A stretch of DNA of 64,000 nt from Lysinibacillus sp. OF-1 (GTDB lineage: Bacteria; Bacillota; Bacilli; Bacillales_A; Planococcaceae), in NCBI RefSeq assembly GCF_028356935.1, contig NZ_CP102798.1:3100001-3164000 (forward strand). The letters are read 5' to 3'. Shown here piece after piece: positions 27,211-35,390 of the stretch (within the stretch, counting starts at the first letter, position 1; each line of letters opens with the position of its first letter). The translations under genes were made by a program, and so were the position numbers. The notes below the pieces were generated by a model. It had not been told where the DNA came from, made no database searches, and saw nothing but the letters and a program-made list of their open reading frames with translations.

Positions 27211-27631
27211 ACTATTCCTTCCTTCAATAATCTATCAATTTCCTTTTGCATAATGGCCTTATAGCTACTATATCAAGATAAAACCTGTTATCCCTTAATA
27301 GCACCTGTGATTTGAACATCATCTCCTCTTTATACTTTTTCATTTGTGCACTTATATGTTTGACGTTTGAAATACGATAAAAGTTTTAGAGAAAAATGAA
27401 ACGTGATCACTCTTTGTCTTTTTAAAATTCATATGTATGTTTGCTATTGTCTTAAAAGGCATTCCCAAAAATGGTAGATGCTTCAAAAGCACATTTTGCC
27501 TTACTTGCATATGCCTTCATTAACGTTTTATCATGAAAATCGAAAGCCAACTTGAAAATTATAAGACAAGAATGAAGCAATGGAAAGACAAATAATTAGA
27601 TTTTGTTCTGGAAATTTTTATGCTAGAATAG

Positions 27632-27666
27632 CAAAAAAGTGAGCCTGTAACAGACTCACTTTTTTC
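27632..27666 (-). terminator. Terminator of spoIIP
   Basis: AAAAAAGTGAG - 11 nt - CTCACTTTTTT just past the spoIIP stop. The remaining 420 bp of the gap (27211-27631) is AT-rich; I see no convincing gene or RNA there, only a 20-codon frame at 27533 that I do not support. Confidence 0.85.
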
Positions 27667-27675
27667 ATCCTTGTT

Positions 27676-28530
27676 CTATTGTTTTGAATCATTTACAAAT
27701 GCTTTTGATATGGCCTTGCCAATTACAGCAATCGTACGATTAACCTCTTCCTCCGTATTGCCAATTCCACCAACCTCAACAATCATCATTTGCTTTGCCA
27801 AATCCTGATTATATCGCCCATCAACACCATCACCACTTTTGGAAATAACACCTTTTGATATTTTTGGAACGATGGCATTTAATGTGGAGGATAAACTTTC
27901 TGCATACGCTGTATTCCAGCGGTAATTTGCATGCTCTGCACCAACCACAATAGCAATTTTTGCATAGTTTTCCCCATTATATGAGATCGTTGTAAGATCA
28001 TGTTTTAATGAGTCACGATGTAAATCTAGTATTAAATCATAATTATTTGTTTCTAAATGCTTACTTAAATAAGGTCTCATGACATTATAGGATTCATGAT
28101 ATCCCTTACCCTCAGCTTGTAATTTCTTCATAATATCTACATCGAGGATATTTGTCTTCAAGCCATTTACATTAAAATGATTCACAATCTTATCCTTTAG
28201 ACTCATAATATTGACTGTTTCATGAGAAGTCGCTACCTTACCACTCACAGCTTTCACCATTGGTTCGTATGCTTCATGTGAATGAGTAAATAACACTAAC
28301 ACTTTAAATGGGTCCGGGTCTAGGGCTTGATCTGGTTCAGGCTCTTTCGTTTGTTCCAGTACACTTTGTTCAGCTAAATTGGTAGCGGCAAACACGACTT
28401 GCTTATCTTCTGATTGTTTAATCGGAGTCGATGCTTGCTTGTTGAACGGAAGTTGCCCAGCAATGACAGGTAATACGAAAAAGAACAATAATATACCAAA
28501 TGACCATTGTAGTTTTTTTAGCAAAGTCAC
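27676..28530 (-). CDS. spoIIP: Stage II sporulation protein P (SpoIIP)
   Basis: 284 residues, shorter than the roughly 400 of B. subtilis SpoIIP, mostly in the N-terminal linker. A membrane anchor (residues 8-26) is followed by the amidase/endopeptidase domain with VLFTHSHEAYEP, the LILDLHRDS zinc motif and the Glu in MIVEVGGIGN. SpoIIP degrades peptidoglycan with SpoIID and SpoIIM to drive engulfment in the mother cell. The start is a GTG whose ribosome site is buried in a strong hairpin (28529-28564); a TTG two codons downstream is an alternative. It follows gpr as in B. subtilis. Confidence 0.93.
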   Translation of the reverse strand: MTLLKKLQWSFGILLFFFVLPVIAGQLPFNKQASTPIKQSEDKQVVFAATNLAEQSVLEQTKEPEPDQALDPDPFKVLVLFTHSHEAYEPMVKAVSGKVATSHETVNIMSLKDKIVNHFNVNGLKTNILDVDIMKKLQAEGKGYHESYNVMRPYLSKHLETNNYDLILDLHRDSLKHDLTTISYNGENYAKIAIVVGAEHANYRWNTAYAESLSSTLNAIVPKISKGVISKSGDGVDGRYNQDLAKQMMIVEVGGIGNTEEEVNRTIAVIGKAISKAFVNDSKQ

Positions 28531-28564
28531 ACCCTCCTCCCCATATCGTATGGAGAGGGGGTGT
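28529..28564 (-). promoter_or_regulatory. Hairpin sequestering the spoIIP ribosome binding site
   Basis: On the mRNA, ACACCCCCTCTCCATA and TATGGGGAGGAGGGTGT pair over 16 bp with a CGA loop, one bulged A and one G-U. The 3' arm contains the GGAGGAGG ribosome site and the first two bases of the GTG start. No T run follows, so it is not a terminator. It could block translation of transcripts that include the 5' arm. Confidence 0.75.
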
Positions 28565-28649
28565 CATTTAGAACGAAAATAATTTTCTTGTTTTACGCAT
28601 AAATCTGAGTGTTTTAGAAGGTCTATCAAGAACATTTTTTTAGCCTTTA

Positions 28650-29666
28650 TTATAAATCACTTGCCCAGTTCATTAGCATGGAAGCCACTAGTTTTGCATA
28701 GCGATCAATCCAATAGTCTGCTTCCTTTGGTGTAACCATCAATTGTGTATGTGAGCCAGCGAAGGTTTCTTCAAACAGCTGCTGACGTTCCTCCTTCGTC
28801 CATGTCGCCCATTCTCCAAAAATAGGTTGTACTAACGTCATATCAAGCTCTTTATTGATATCGGGTTGCCAAGAGGACAATGAGAGCTTCGATGATGGTT
28901 TACTGCGCTCAGCTACACGAGCAGCTATCGAGCGAAGCATCGTTTCTACCGCATCAGCAATTAATACAGGTGCATCTACTACTGTTGGGATACCAATTGC
29001 CGTTACAGGAATCCCTAGCATCTCATAGGAAATTTCTTGCCGTTGATTGCCTACACCTGAGCCAGGATGGATGCCCGTATCTGTTAATTGAATTGTTTTA
29101 CAAAGACGATTACTCGCCCTTGTAGCAAGCGCATCAACCACAATAATTAATTTTGGTTGTAGACGCTCAGCAATCGCAGCCACAAACTCCCCTGTTTCAT
29201 AGCCCGTTTGCCCTGTAACACCTGGCGCATACATGACAAACTTTTCATCTATCACATCTAAGCTATGCAGATGATCAATTAAATAAGGACCTATGGCATC
29301 AGGTGTAATGGTACGATTGCCCAAACCAACAATTAAAATTTTATCATCTTCTTGCCAAGAAAGTGATTCATGCATGTTTTTAAAATTCACAAGTAATTCT
29401 TGCTCAAGCTGTGCAAAGCCATCTTGGTCTTCTAATGTCAGTGTTGGGACAGAAAGTGTAATATACTGCCCTTCTTTTTTGCCAATTTGCTTTTCACCCT
29501 CAGCATCTACAAGGACATCTGTAATTTTCACTCGACCAGCATTCCGATCTTCTATTTGAACGCCACTCGATTGTTCTAGCTTTTCTTTTTGTTCTTTGGT
29601 CTGATGGACAACTACCTCTTCAGATTCATCGATTAAATCTGTTCGTTGCCAATTAAAATTTTGCAT
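28650..29666 (-). CDS. gpr: GPR endopeptidase (germination protease)
   Basis: About 338 residues. It degrades small acid-soluble spore proteins at germination and is made as a zymogen that self-processes. Recognisable parts are the propeptide region (NWQRTDLIDESEE), ILIVGLGNRTITPDAIGP, MYAPGVTGQTGYET and LIIVVDALATRASNRL (family A25). ATG 29666 has GAGGTGA ahead; a reading from 29696 lacks a site. A forespore-type (sigma-G-like) promoter lies upstream. It is divergent from rpsT and followed by spoIIP. Confidence 0.96.
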   Translation of the reverse strand: MQNFNWQRTDLIDESEEVVVHQTKEQKEKLEQSSGVQIEDRNAGRVKITDVLVDAEGEKQIGKKEGQYITLSVPTLTLEDQDGFAQLEQELLVNFKNMHESLSWQEDDKILIVGLGNRTITPDAIGPYLIDHLHSLDVIDEKFVMYAPGVTGQTGYETGEFVAAIAERLQPKLIIVVDALATRASNRLCKTIQLTDTGIHPGSGVGNQRQEISYEMLGIPVTAIGIPTVVDAPVLIADAVETMLRSIAARVAERSKPSSKLSLSSWQPDINKELDMTLVQPIFGEWATWTKEERQQLFEETFAGSHTQLMVTPKEADYWIDRYAKLVASMLMNWASDL

Positions 29667-29684
29667 ACAGTTCACCTCAAGCTG

Positions 29685-29715
29685 TAGTTTGTTCAAACTG
29701 TCAAGTAAATATTCT
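29685..29715 (-). promoter_or_regulatory. Possible sigma-G-type promoter of gpr
   Basis: On the minus strand AGAATA (29715-29710), 18 nt, CAAACTA (29691-29685) resembles the forespore consensus TGAATA-N17/18-CATACTA. The position 19 bp upstream of the start of gpr fits a short leader. Assignment rests on similarity only. Confidence 0.5.
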
Positions 29716-29728
29716 TTGCATTTATCTA

Positions 29729-29757
29729 TTGCAATTTGGTCAAGCGTTTGTTAAAAT
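29729..29757 (+). promoter_or_regulatory. Sigma-A promoter of rpsT
   Basis: TTGCAA (29729-29734), 17 nt, TAAAAT (29752-29757), about 70 bp ahead of the rpsT start. Confidence 0.65.
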
Positions 29758-29829
29758 GATTTTTGTTGTATTAACACAAGAAATCAATGAGAAGATATCA
29801 TCTCGTACCTAATTTAGGAGGTGAAATAT

Positions 29830-30078
29830 ATGCCAAACATTAAATCTGCGATTAAACGCGTAAAAGTTAACGAAAAAGCAAACATTGCTAATTCTCAAGC
29901 TAAATCTGCAATGCGTACTACAGTGAAAAAAGCTGAAAACGCTGTTGTTGCAAACGCTGAAAACAAACAAGAACTTTTACAAGCAGCTTTCAAATCATTA
30001 GATAAAGCAGCTTCAAAAGGACTTATCCACAAAAACGCGGCGGCTCGTAAAAAGTCTCGCCTTGCTAAAAAAGCGTAA
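29830..30078 (+). CDS. rpsT: 30S ribosomal protein S20
   Basis: 82 residues, basic and Ala/Lys-rich, [20 protein letters not shown] ... [20 protein letters not shown], the classical bS20. It binds 16S rRNA early in 30S assembly. ATG 29830 has GGAGGTGA ahead; a GTG nine bases upstream is part of that site. Divergent from gpr, as in B. subtilis, and ended by a strong terminator. Confidence 0.98.
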   Translation: MPNIKSAIKRVKVNEKANIANSQAKSAMRTTVKKAENAVVANAENKQELLQAAFKSLDKAASKGLIHKNAAARKKSRLAKKA

Positions 30079-30085
30079 TTGTTTA

Positions 30086-30125
30086 AAGGATCAGATACTC
30101 TATTAGGAGTAGCTGATCTTTTTCA
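30086..30125 (+). terminator. Terminator of rpsT
   Basis: GGATCAGATACTC - 6 nt - GAGTAGCTGATC followed by TTTTT. Confidence 0.88.
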
Positions 30126-30141
30126 TTTTGATAGATAACAC

Positions 30142-30171
30142 AAAAGCTGCCCTTTATTGGACAGCTTTTTA
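30142..30171 (-). terminator. Terminator of holA
   Basis: On the minus strand AAAAGCTGTCC - 6 nt - GGGCAGCTTTT, immediately after the holA stop. Confidence 0.75.
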
Positions 30172-30173
30172 TG

Positions 30174-31184
30174 TTACAGTTGACGTAATAGAAATAATTC
30201 TAAATGTCTCTCTCGATTACCACCAGTCGATTTCAGCTGTAAATCAACCTCAGCTAGTTGATATAATGCTCTCAATAAACTTTCTTCTGATGGGCGATGA
30301 TGCTGCTCAGTCATGAGTTTGACACGATACGGGTGAATTTTTAAATTTTTGGCGATTTGTTGTGGATGATATCCTTTCTTCAACAAATAAAAAACATTGG
30401 ACATGGTACGAACATTGGATGCAAGCAAGCCAACTAACATAATAGGCTCTTGTTTTTGTCGTAATAAATCATGATAAATGGACAAAGCGCTGACCGAATC
30501 ATTAGCCAAATAAGCATTGAGCATTTTAAATGCATCTTGCTCCAATGTTTTTGCTACTAGATCCTCCACTAACGAAGCTGTAATTTCTCCACCCTCACCT
30601 AAATAGAGGGTAAGCTTGTCAATTTCCATCTGCAATTGCAGCATGTTGGCGCCCACCATCGTTACAAGCAGCTCAATAGCCTCTTGTGTGATGCTGTTGC
30701 CCTGTGCCTTGACAACGCCTTGAATCCATACGGCTAAATCCTGCTCTTTTGGGGTTTCGGCTTGTACAAGTAATGCATGCTCTTTGAGCATTTTGGTCAC
30801 TTTTTTACGTTCATCTAATTTTTCATAAGGGGCAATAAAAACCGTTACGGAGAAATCAGATGGATTCGATAACCACGTTTCCAAACGTTTTACATCATGA
30901 TCGATTTTTTCTTTCCCTTTCTCAGTTGCTTTTAAAAACGAAGCGTTTTTAGCAATAATAAGCTTACGTTCTGAGAAAAAAGGAATCGTATCTGCTTCAT
31001 CCATAACCACATCTACTGGCACCTCTTCTAAATCAAATGCGGTCATTTCCAGCTCTTCTTCTGACCCCATCGCTTCTTTTAAACGTTTAATGGTTTCATC
31101 TATAAAATAGCTTTCTTCACCAACAAGTAAATAAACCGGTGCCAGCTCACCTTTTTTTATTGTATTCCAAACCTTTGAAATCAT
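30174..31184 (-). CDS. holA: DNA polymerase III subunit delta
   Basis: About 336 residues. Clamp-loader delta with the family start (WNTIKKGELAPVYLLVGEE), KLTLYLGEGGEITASLVEDL and the C-terminal VDLQLKSTGG. It opens the sliding clamp in the tau/delta/delta' complex. ATG 31184 has GGAGGGAAAATT ahead; a longer reading to 31229 has none. Position between rpsT and yqzM-comEC is the same as yqeN in B. subtilis. Confidence 0.95.
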   Translation of the reverse strand: MISKVWNTIKKGELAPVYLLVGEESYFIDETIKRLKEAMGSEEELEMTAFDLEEVPVDVVMDEADTIPFFSERKLIIAKNASFLKATEKGKEKIDHDVKRLETWLSNPSDFSVTVFIAPYEKLDERKKVTKMLKEHALLVQAETPKEQDLAVWIQGVVKAQGNSITQEAIELLVTMVGANMLQLQMEIDKLTLYLGEGGEITASLVEDLVAKTLEQDAFKMLNAYLANDSVSALSIYHDLLRQKQEPIMLVGLLASNVRTMSNVFYLLKKGYHPQQIAKNLKIHPYRVKLMTEQHHRPSEESLLRALYQLAEVDLQLKSTGGNRERHLELFLLRQL

Positions 31185-31349
31185 AATTTTCCCTCCATCT
31201 AGCAATACTATTAGTATACATGATTTCATGGTCCTTTGTGACTTTGACCGAATTGTGTCTATTCCTTGCCAGACTGGGAATTCTCCTTTTCGATATAGCT
31301 TTTATGACCATGTTGTCTTATAATAAATAACAGAATTGGAGGGATAACA

Positions 31350-31487
31350 ATGAATCCATTTGAAGGAAAGAACATACAATGTCGACGTAACGATGCCATC
31401 GATTCTGGTGTTGGCTTCGGTGTATCATTTGGCGTTTTCACAATTATGTTTATTATTGCAACTATAGTAGAATTCGTATCACAGTAA
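31350..31487 (+). CDS. yqzM: YqzM family small membrane protein
   Basis: 45 residues, MNPFEGKNIQCRRNDAIDSG then VGFGVSFGVFTIMFIIATIV as a membrane segment. The RNDAIDSGVGFxVSFG core and length match YqzM of B. subtilis, which sits at the same place between holA and comEC. Function unknown. GGAGGGATAACA gives a good ribosome site, and a terminator follows. A longer frame on the opposite strand here is only a shadow. Confidence 0.85.
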   Translation: MNPFEGKNIQCRRNDAIDSGVGFGVSFGVFTIMFIIATIVEFVSQ

Positions 31488-31499
31488 TTGGACTTATGC

Positions 31500-31538
31500 A
31501 GGAAAAAGGCCTTGGTCATTGGACAAGGCCTTTTTCAT
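31500..31538. terminator. Bidirectional terminator between yqzM and comEC
   Basis: AAAAAGGCCTTG - 7 nt - CAAGGCCTTTTT, with T runs on both strands. It overlaps the last codons of comEC and serves both convergent genes. Confidence 0.9.
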
Positions 31539-33825
31539 TTACTGCAGCAGACCAACCATTAGCACGAATACGTATTTCAATGGTTCCATCCACCCCTGTT
31601 GTCAAAGTCGCTAAATTGCGACTGACAAAACGTTGTACTACTTCTTCATGTGGATGACCATAGCGATTATGGAGACCTGCACTGAAAACCGTTAATTCGG
31701 GCTGGAGCAGCTCAACAAAGGCTTCTGAACTAGATGTCTTACTGCCATGATGTCCCGCTTTCAGCAATGTTAGATTGGCTAATAGATGCCCATAACGCTT
31801 GATTAGCTGTTGTTCACCATATTGTTCCAAGTCACCTGTAAATAACGCTGTAAAGTCGTTCTGTTGCATGTACAATACGAGGGAATCATCGTTCCCTTCA
31901 TAAAGGGTGTCATCAGGCGATAAATAATAAAAATTTGTCCCACCACTATGCCATGCTGTCCCCATCATCTTTTCTTTAACAGGTACATTGTGCTTATTTG
32001 CTTCTAGCAATAATTCTTGCATTAAAGGCTGCTGTAAAGAACTTGGTGTCACGTGTATTTCCTTCATCTTAATTTCTTGTAAAACCTCTTCGGCACCTTC
32101 TATATGATCTGCATCCGCATGGGTGGCGATAAAAATATCGATGGTGCGTATTCCTTTAGCTTTTAAAAATGGCACTACAACTTGCTTCCCTACCTCATAA
32201 GGACTATCTGCTTTTTTCCACTGCTCCTGTTCAAAGCGTAGTATCCCACCCGCATCAATGACATAGACAGCTTTTCTAAAAGGCAATTCAATAACGATAC
32301 TATCTCCCTGTCCTACATTTAAAAATGTGATCTGTGTTTCGTTAGACAGCATGGGTGACAGATGAATCCAAATGGCGGGAATAACAAGTGCGACAATAGC
32401 CTTCCTGAACCTTCTCGTTTCTAAGTAATATAAGCTTGCTAAAACACTTAGCAGTGCTACACAGCTAAGCCAGATCATTGGCTTACCCGGTGACCATAAT
32501 TGAAATGGTAGCTCCTGCATCTCCATAATCATATGGGTCAGTCCATTACGTAGCGGTTCGTAGCCAGCAAATAGCATATTGGCAAGCGGTAAGGAAATAT
32601 AGGATAACATAAACACTACAATATTAAATGGTAATATAACAAAGGAAAACAATGGAACAAACAGAATATTGACAAAAAACGAGGACATAGATAATTCATA
32701 AAAATGATGAAGTAATAGAGGATAAACGAGCAGCTGGCAGACAAATGTGACGAAAAAAGAACGACTGAGCCAATTCTCCGTCTGTTTGAAAATGATACCT
32801 GAATAAACCAAACTAGCGGCAGCTAAATAGGACAGTTGAAAGCCAATTTGAAAAATGACACCTGGTTCAAGCATAACGAAGCCTATAAAGCTGATGGCTA
32901 GTGCATCATCTATTGAAAGAGTCCACTTCAAAAAGCGCAGTAACATCATTAGTTCAACTACAGAGACTGCACGCCAAACAGAAGGTGCACCTCCTGCAAT
33001 GACCCCATAAACGGGTAAAAGGATCAGTAGTGCAGCCGTAGCCATTTCTTTGCGTATGCCTATTCGAAGTAAGCCTTCAAAGAATAACCAAGACACGAGT
33101 GCGACATGTAGGCCAGAAATCGCAAACAAATGGGTGATACCAAGCTTTTGATAGGCACGCTGCAGTTCACCCTCCATTTGATCTTGTGCCCCTATCAGAA
33201 GTGCTTGTGCCTCTGCTACAAGGGCTTTTGGAAAGGTTCTTTCTATATGTTTTTTCATACTGTGTCTTATTTCAGCCAAAAAGGTGAAGATGGAAGACTG
33301 CTTTTCGACATAACGCCAGCTAGCGATTTCCACAATGCCTGTTGCTCCCTTGCTTGTTAAATAGTCAGTCATTGAAAATGCATAAGCATGCGCAGATGGA
33401 GACGGTGCTACAAGCTCACCCCTGGCAAGATATGTTTTGCCTGCTAATGAAGTATTTTCATACAAACTTTTTTCTTGCTCTGATGAAAAGGTATATATCA
33501 CATAAAGCTTTTGACGATTTGTAGTTGTAGCAAAACCACGGAGTTTTTGGCCGTTTATTTTATAATCGTTTGACCAGGTTATAGGGAAGGTTTTTGGTAA
33601 GGGGGAAGGTTCCGTCAGTTGATAGGTAGAAAGAAAAAAATAAGCGAATAAAGCACTTATCATTACAAACGTCACAAGAAAACATGACTCACCTTTTAAG
33701 ATGAGCCACAGGGCTAAAAGCAATAAAAAAGTGAGTAGCCATGCTGACGAGTGTGCTGCAATAGCCGCTATAAGTACAGCAAGAGCTACAAAGATCCATT
33801 TATGCTTTAAAGCTCGATGCCAAAT
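31516..33825 (-). CDS. comEC: Competence channel protein ComEC
   Basis: About 770 residues. An N-terminal hydrophobic region, the competence domain with many helices (ALLIGAQDQMEG, ITHLFAISGLHVALVSW) and a C-terminal metallo-beta-lactamase domain (FLNVGQGDSIVIE, ATHADADHIEGAEE, LLKAGHHGSKTSSSE) match ComEC, the DNA import channel. The frame is open up to a TGA at 33846, yet between 33843 and 33723 it has no ATG, GTG or TTG. The coding there is clearly membrane sequence (WIFVALAVLIAAIAA), so ATT at 33825 (or 33828), with GAAGGTGA ahead, is proposed as start. Overlaps comEB by 19 bp. Confidence 0.9.
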   Translation of the reverse strand: MWHRALKHKWIFVALAVLIAAIAAHSSAWLLTFLLLLALWLILKGESCFLVTFVMISALFAYFFLSTYQLTEPSPLPKTFPITWSNDYKINGQKLRGFATTTNRQKLYVIYTFSSEQEKSLYENTSLAGKTYLARGELVAPSPSAHAYAFSMTDYLTSKGATGIVEIASWRYVEKQSSIFTFLAEIRHSMKKHIERTFPKALVAEAQALLIGAQDQMEGELQRAYQKLGITHLFAISGLHVALVSWLFFEGLLRIGIRKEMATAALLILLPVYGVIAGGAPSVWRAVSVVELMMLLRFLKWTLSIDDALAISFIGFVMLEPGVIFQIGFQLSYLAAASLVYSGIIFKQTENWLSRSFFVTFVCQLLVYPLLLHHFYELSMSSFFVNILFVPLFSFVILPFNIVVFMLSYISLPLANMLFAGYEPLRNGLTHMIMEMQELPFQLWSPGKPMIWLSCVALLSVLASLYYLETRRFRKAIVALVIPAIWIHLSPMLSNETQITFLNVGQGDSIVIELPFRKAVYVIDAGGILRFEQEQWKKADSPYEVGKQVVVPFLKAKGIRTIDIFIATHADADHIEGAEEVLQEIKMKEIHVTPSSLQQPLMQELLLEANKHNVPVKEKMMGTAWHSGGTNFYYLSPDDTLYEGNDDSLVLYMQQNDFTALFTGDLEQYGEQQLIKRYGHLLANLTLLKAGHHGSKTSSSEAFVELLQPELTVFSAGLHNRYGHPHEEVVQRFVSRNLATLTTGVDGTIEIRIRANGWSAAVNEKGLVQ

Positions 33826-34376
33826 AATGCACTCACCTTCTGTTCATATGGGAGCAACTTTTCGGCTGGCACGCCACTCTCGCGAAGCTCATGAAGCATT
33901 TCTGTGTACAAGGCTAGTTTTTCATCTCGTAAAAAATCGATTTTACGGTCATCAAAGGGTACATGGACAACTTCCACGCCCGCTTTTGCAAATAATTCCT
34001 GGGCATAGGGATTATTTTTATAATCTGTTGCGTAATAGACACGTTCAATGCCCGCTTGAATAATGGATTTTGTACATGGTAGACATGGGAAATGTGTTAC
34101 ATACAAATCAGCACCTTTTGTCGGTGTTCCATATTTAGCACATTGCAGCAAGGCATTCATTTCAGCATGCACCGTACGCACACAATGGTTGTCAACTACA
34201 TAGCATCCTTGTTCAATACAATGTTCGTCTCCTATAATGGAACCGTTATAACCGCCTGCAATGATGCGTTTTTCACGCACAACAGTTGCTCCTACTGCTA
34301 GTCTTGTACATGTACTACGTAATGCGAGTAAATGGCTCTGTGCCATAAAAAATTGATCCCAAGTAATTCGCTCCAT
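33807..34376 (-). CDS. comEB: ComE operon protein 2, dCMP deaminase family
   Basis: 189 residues. The zinc site of cytidine/deoxycytidylate deaminases is complete: HAEMNALLQ, then FPCLPCTKSI. It deaminates dCMP to dUMP; its need for transformation is unclear in Bacillus. Lies between comEA and comEC on the same strand, and its stop region overlaps the proposed comEC start, pointing to coupled translation. Confidence 0.95.
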   Translation of the reverse strand: MERITWDQFFMAQSHLLALRSTCTRLAVGATVVREKRIIAGGYNGSIIGDEHCIEQGCYVVDNHCVRTVHAEMNALLQCAKYGTPTKGADLYVTHFPCLPCTKSIIQAGIERVYYATDYKNNPYAQELFAKAGVEVVHVPFDDRKIDFLRDEKLALYTEMLHELRESGVPAEKLLPYEQKVSALFGIEL

Positions 34377-34481
34377 ATGATTACCTCCAAAAATTGGCTT
34401 ACAAATTATATTTCTCTTGCTTTTCTACTATAGTGTATCCCTTATAGAAAAGAGGCGTCAATATTACATCCTGTAAAACGT

Positions 34482-35111
34482 TTACTTTACAGTAATCGCA
34501 TCTTTTAGCTTCTCAAATGTTTTATCACCAATACCACTTACATTTTTTAAGTCTTCGATCGCTTGAAAGTGTCCGTGTTCCTCTCGATACGTAAGAATAC
34601 TTTGCGCTTTCGAGGGGCCGATTCCTGGTAAGGTTGCTAGAATTGCTATATCGGCTTGATTAATATTAATCTTCTGCTCTTTAGGAGCACTTTCAGTAGG
34701 TATTGTTAAAAGAGTTGTAGCTCCATCTTCTAGCTGTTCACCCTTTGTGGGAATATAAATCACCATTTCATCCTGCACTTTTTGCGCATGATTCATGCGC
34801 TGTGTGTCAGCTTGCTCTGTATAGCCACCTGCAAGCTCGACAGCATCTTTTATGCGTTGGTCTTGCTGAAGCTCATAAACGCCTGGATACATCACAGCAC
34901 CCTTTATATCAACAAATATCTGCTGAATCACCGCTTCTTCAGCAGTTTCACTATGATTTTTTTCTTCAAACGATTGGATTGTCTCGATGAGCTCTTCTTG
35001 GGGAGGTGAAGAGTCAAAACTCGAAAAATAGAAGTAACAAAGTCCACTGACTACCAGTATGCTGGGGAATAACATACTTTTTTTATACTTTTGCCATAAA
35101 GATTGGAGCAT
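34482..35111 (-). CDS. comEA: Competence DNA receptor ComEA
   Basis: About 209 residues: a membrane anchor (SMLFPSILVVSGLCYFYF), a flexible acidic linker, an SLBB domain (IFVDIKGAVMYPGVYELQ) and the C-terminal double helix-hairpin-helix DNA-binding region (INQADIAILATLPGIGPSKA and IEDLKNVSGIGDKTFEKL). It binds incoming DNA at the cell surface. Starts at 35144, 35120 and 35111 are possible; 35111 keeps AAAGG at proper distance. comER, divergent from comEA in B. subtilis, is absent. Confidence 0.93.
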   Translation of the reverse strand: MLQSLWQKYKKSMLFPSILVVSGLCYFYFSSFDSSPPQEELIETIQSFEEKNHSETAEEAVIQQIFVDIKGAVMYPGVYELQQDQRIKDAVELAGGYTEQADTQRMNHAQKVQDEMVIYIPTKGEQLEDGATTLLTIPTESAPKEQKININQADIAILATLPGIGPSKAQSILTYREEHGHFQAIEDLKNVSGIGDKTFEKLKDAITVK

Positions 35112-35230
35112 AGCACCCATCCTTTCCTTGCAAAAGGTCATCATATGGAGTTATCTACATCATACACTATGACTTGTTGATTGAAAATAATAATAAATAT
35201 CAGGAGATTCTATTGACCTGCTTAAGAGAG

Positions 35231-35353
35231 CTATTCTTCGCTTTCGCCTTGCTATCCACCGATTTAAGCTTGCTATCCTTCGCTTTCGCTTTTCTATCCA
35301 CTGATTTAAGCACGCTATCCTTCACTTTAGCCTTTCTATCCACCAAAAGAGCC
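35231..35353. repeat. 42-bp tandem repeat, about 2.9 copies
   Basis: Unit 1 (35231-35272), unit 2 (35273-35314) and a partial unit 3 (35315-35353) share CTATCCTTCGCTTTCGC and TCTATCCACYGATTTAAGC. The copies differ by a few bases each. The period is a multiple of three so a frame stays open through it, but no gene with a ribosome site is seen. It fills the gap between comEA and yqeM. Confidence 0.75.
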
Positions 35354-35386
35354 ACACTGCCCATTGGGGGACAGTGTGGCTCCGTT
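35352..35386 (-). terminator. Terminator of the yqeM-yqeG block
   Basis: GCCACACTG - 12 nt - CAGTGTGGC followed on the minus strand by TCTTTT, just past the yqeM stop. Confidence 0.8.
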
Positions 35387-35390
35387 TTCT

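Noticed and set aside
27533..27595. Plus-strand 20-codon frame in the gap between oatA-like gene and spoIIP
   Set aside because: Very short, no ribosome site, AT-rich surroundings.
31259..31519. Open frame of 86 codons on the minus strand
   Set aside because: It is antisense to yqzM, whose short plus-strand product, ribosome site and conserved position are convincing.
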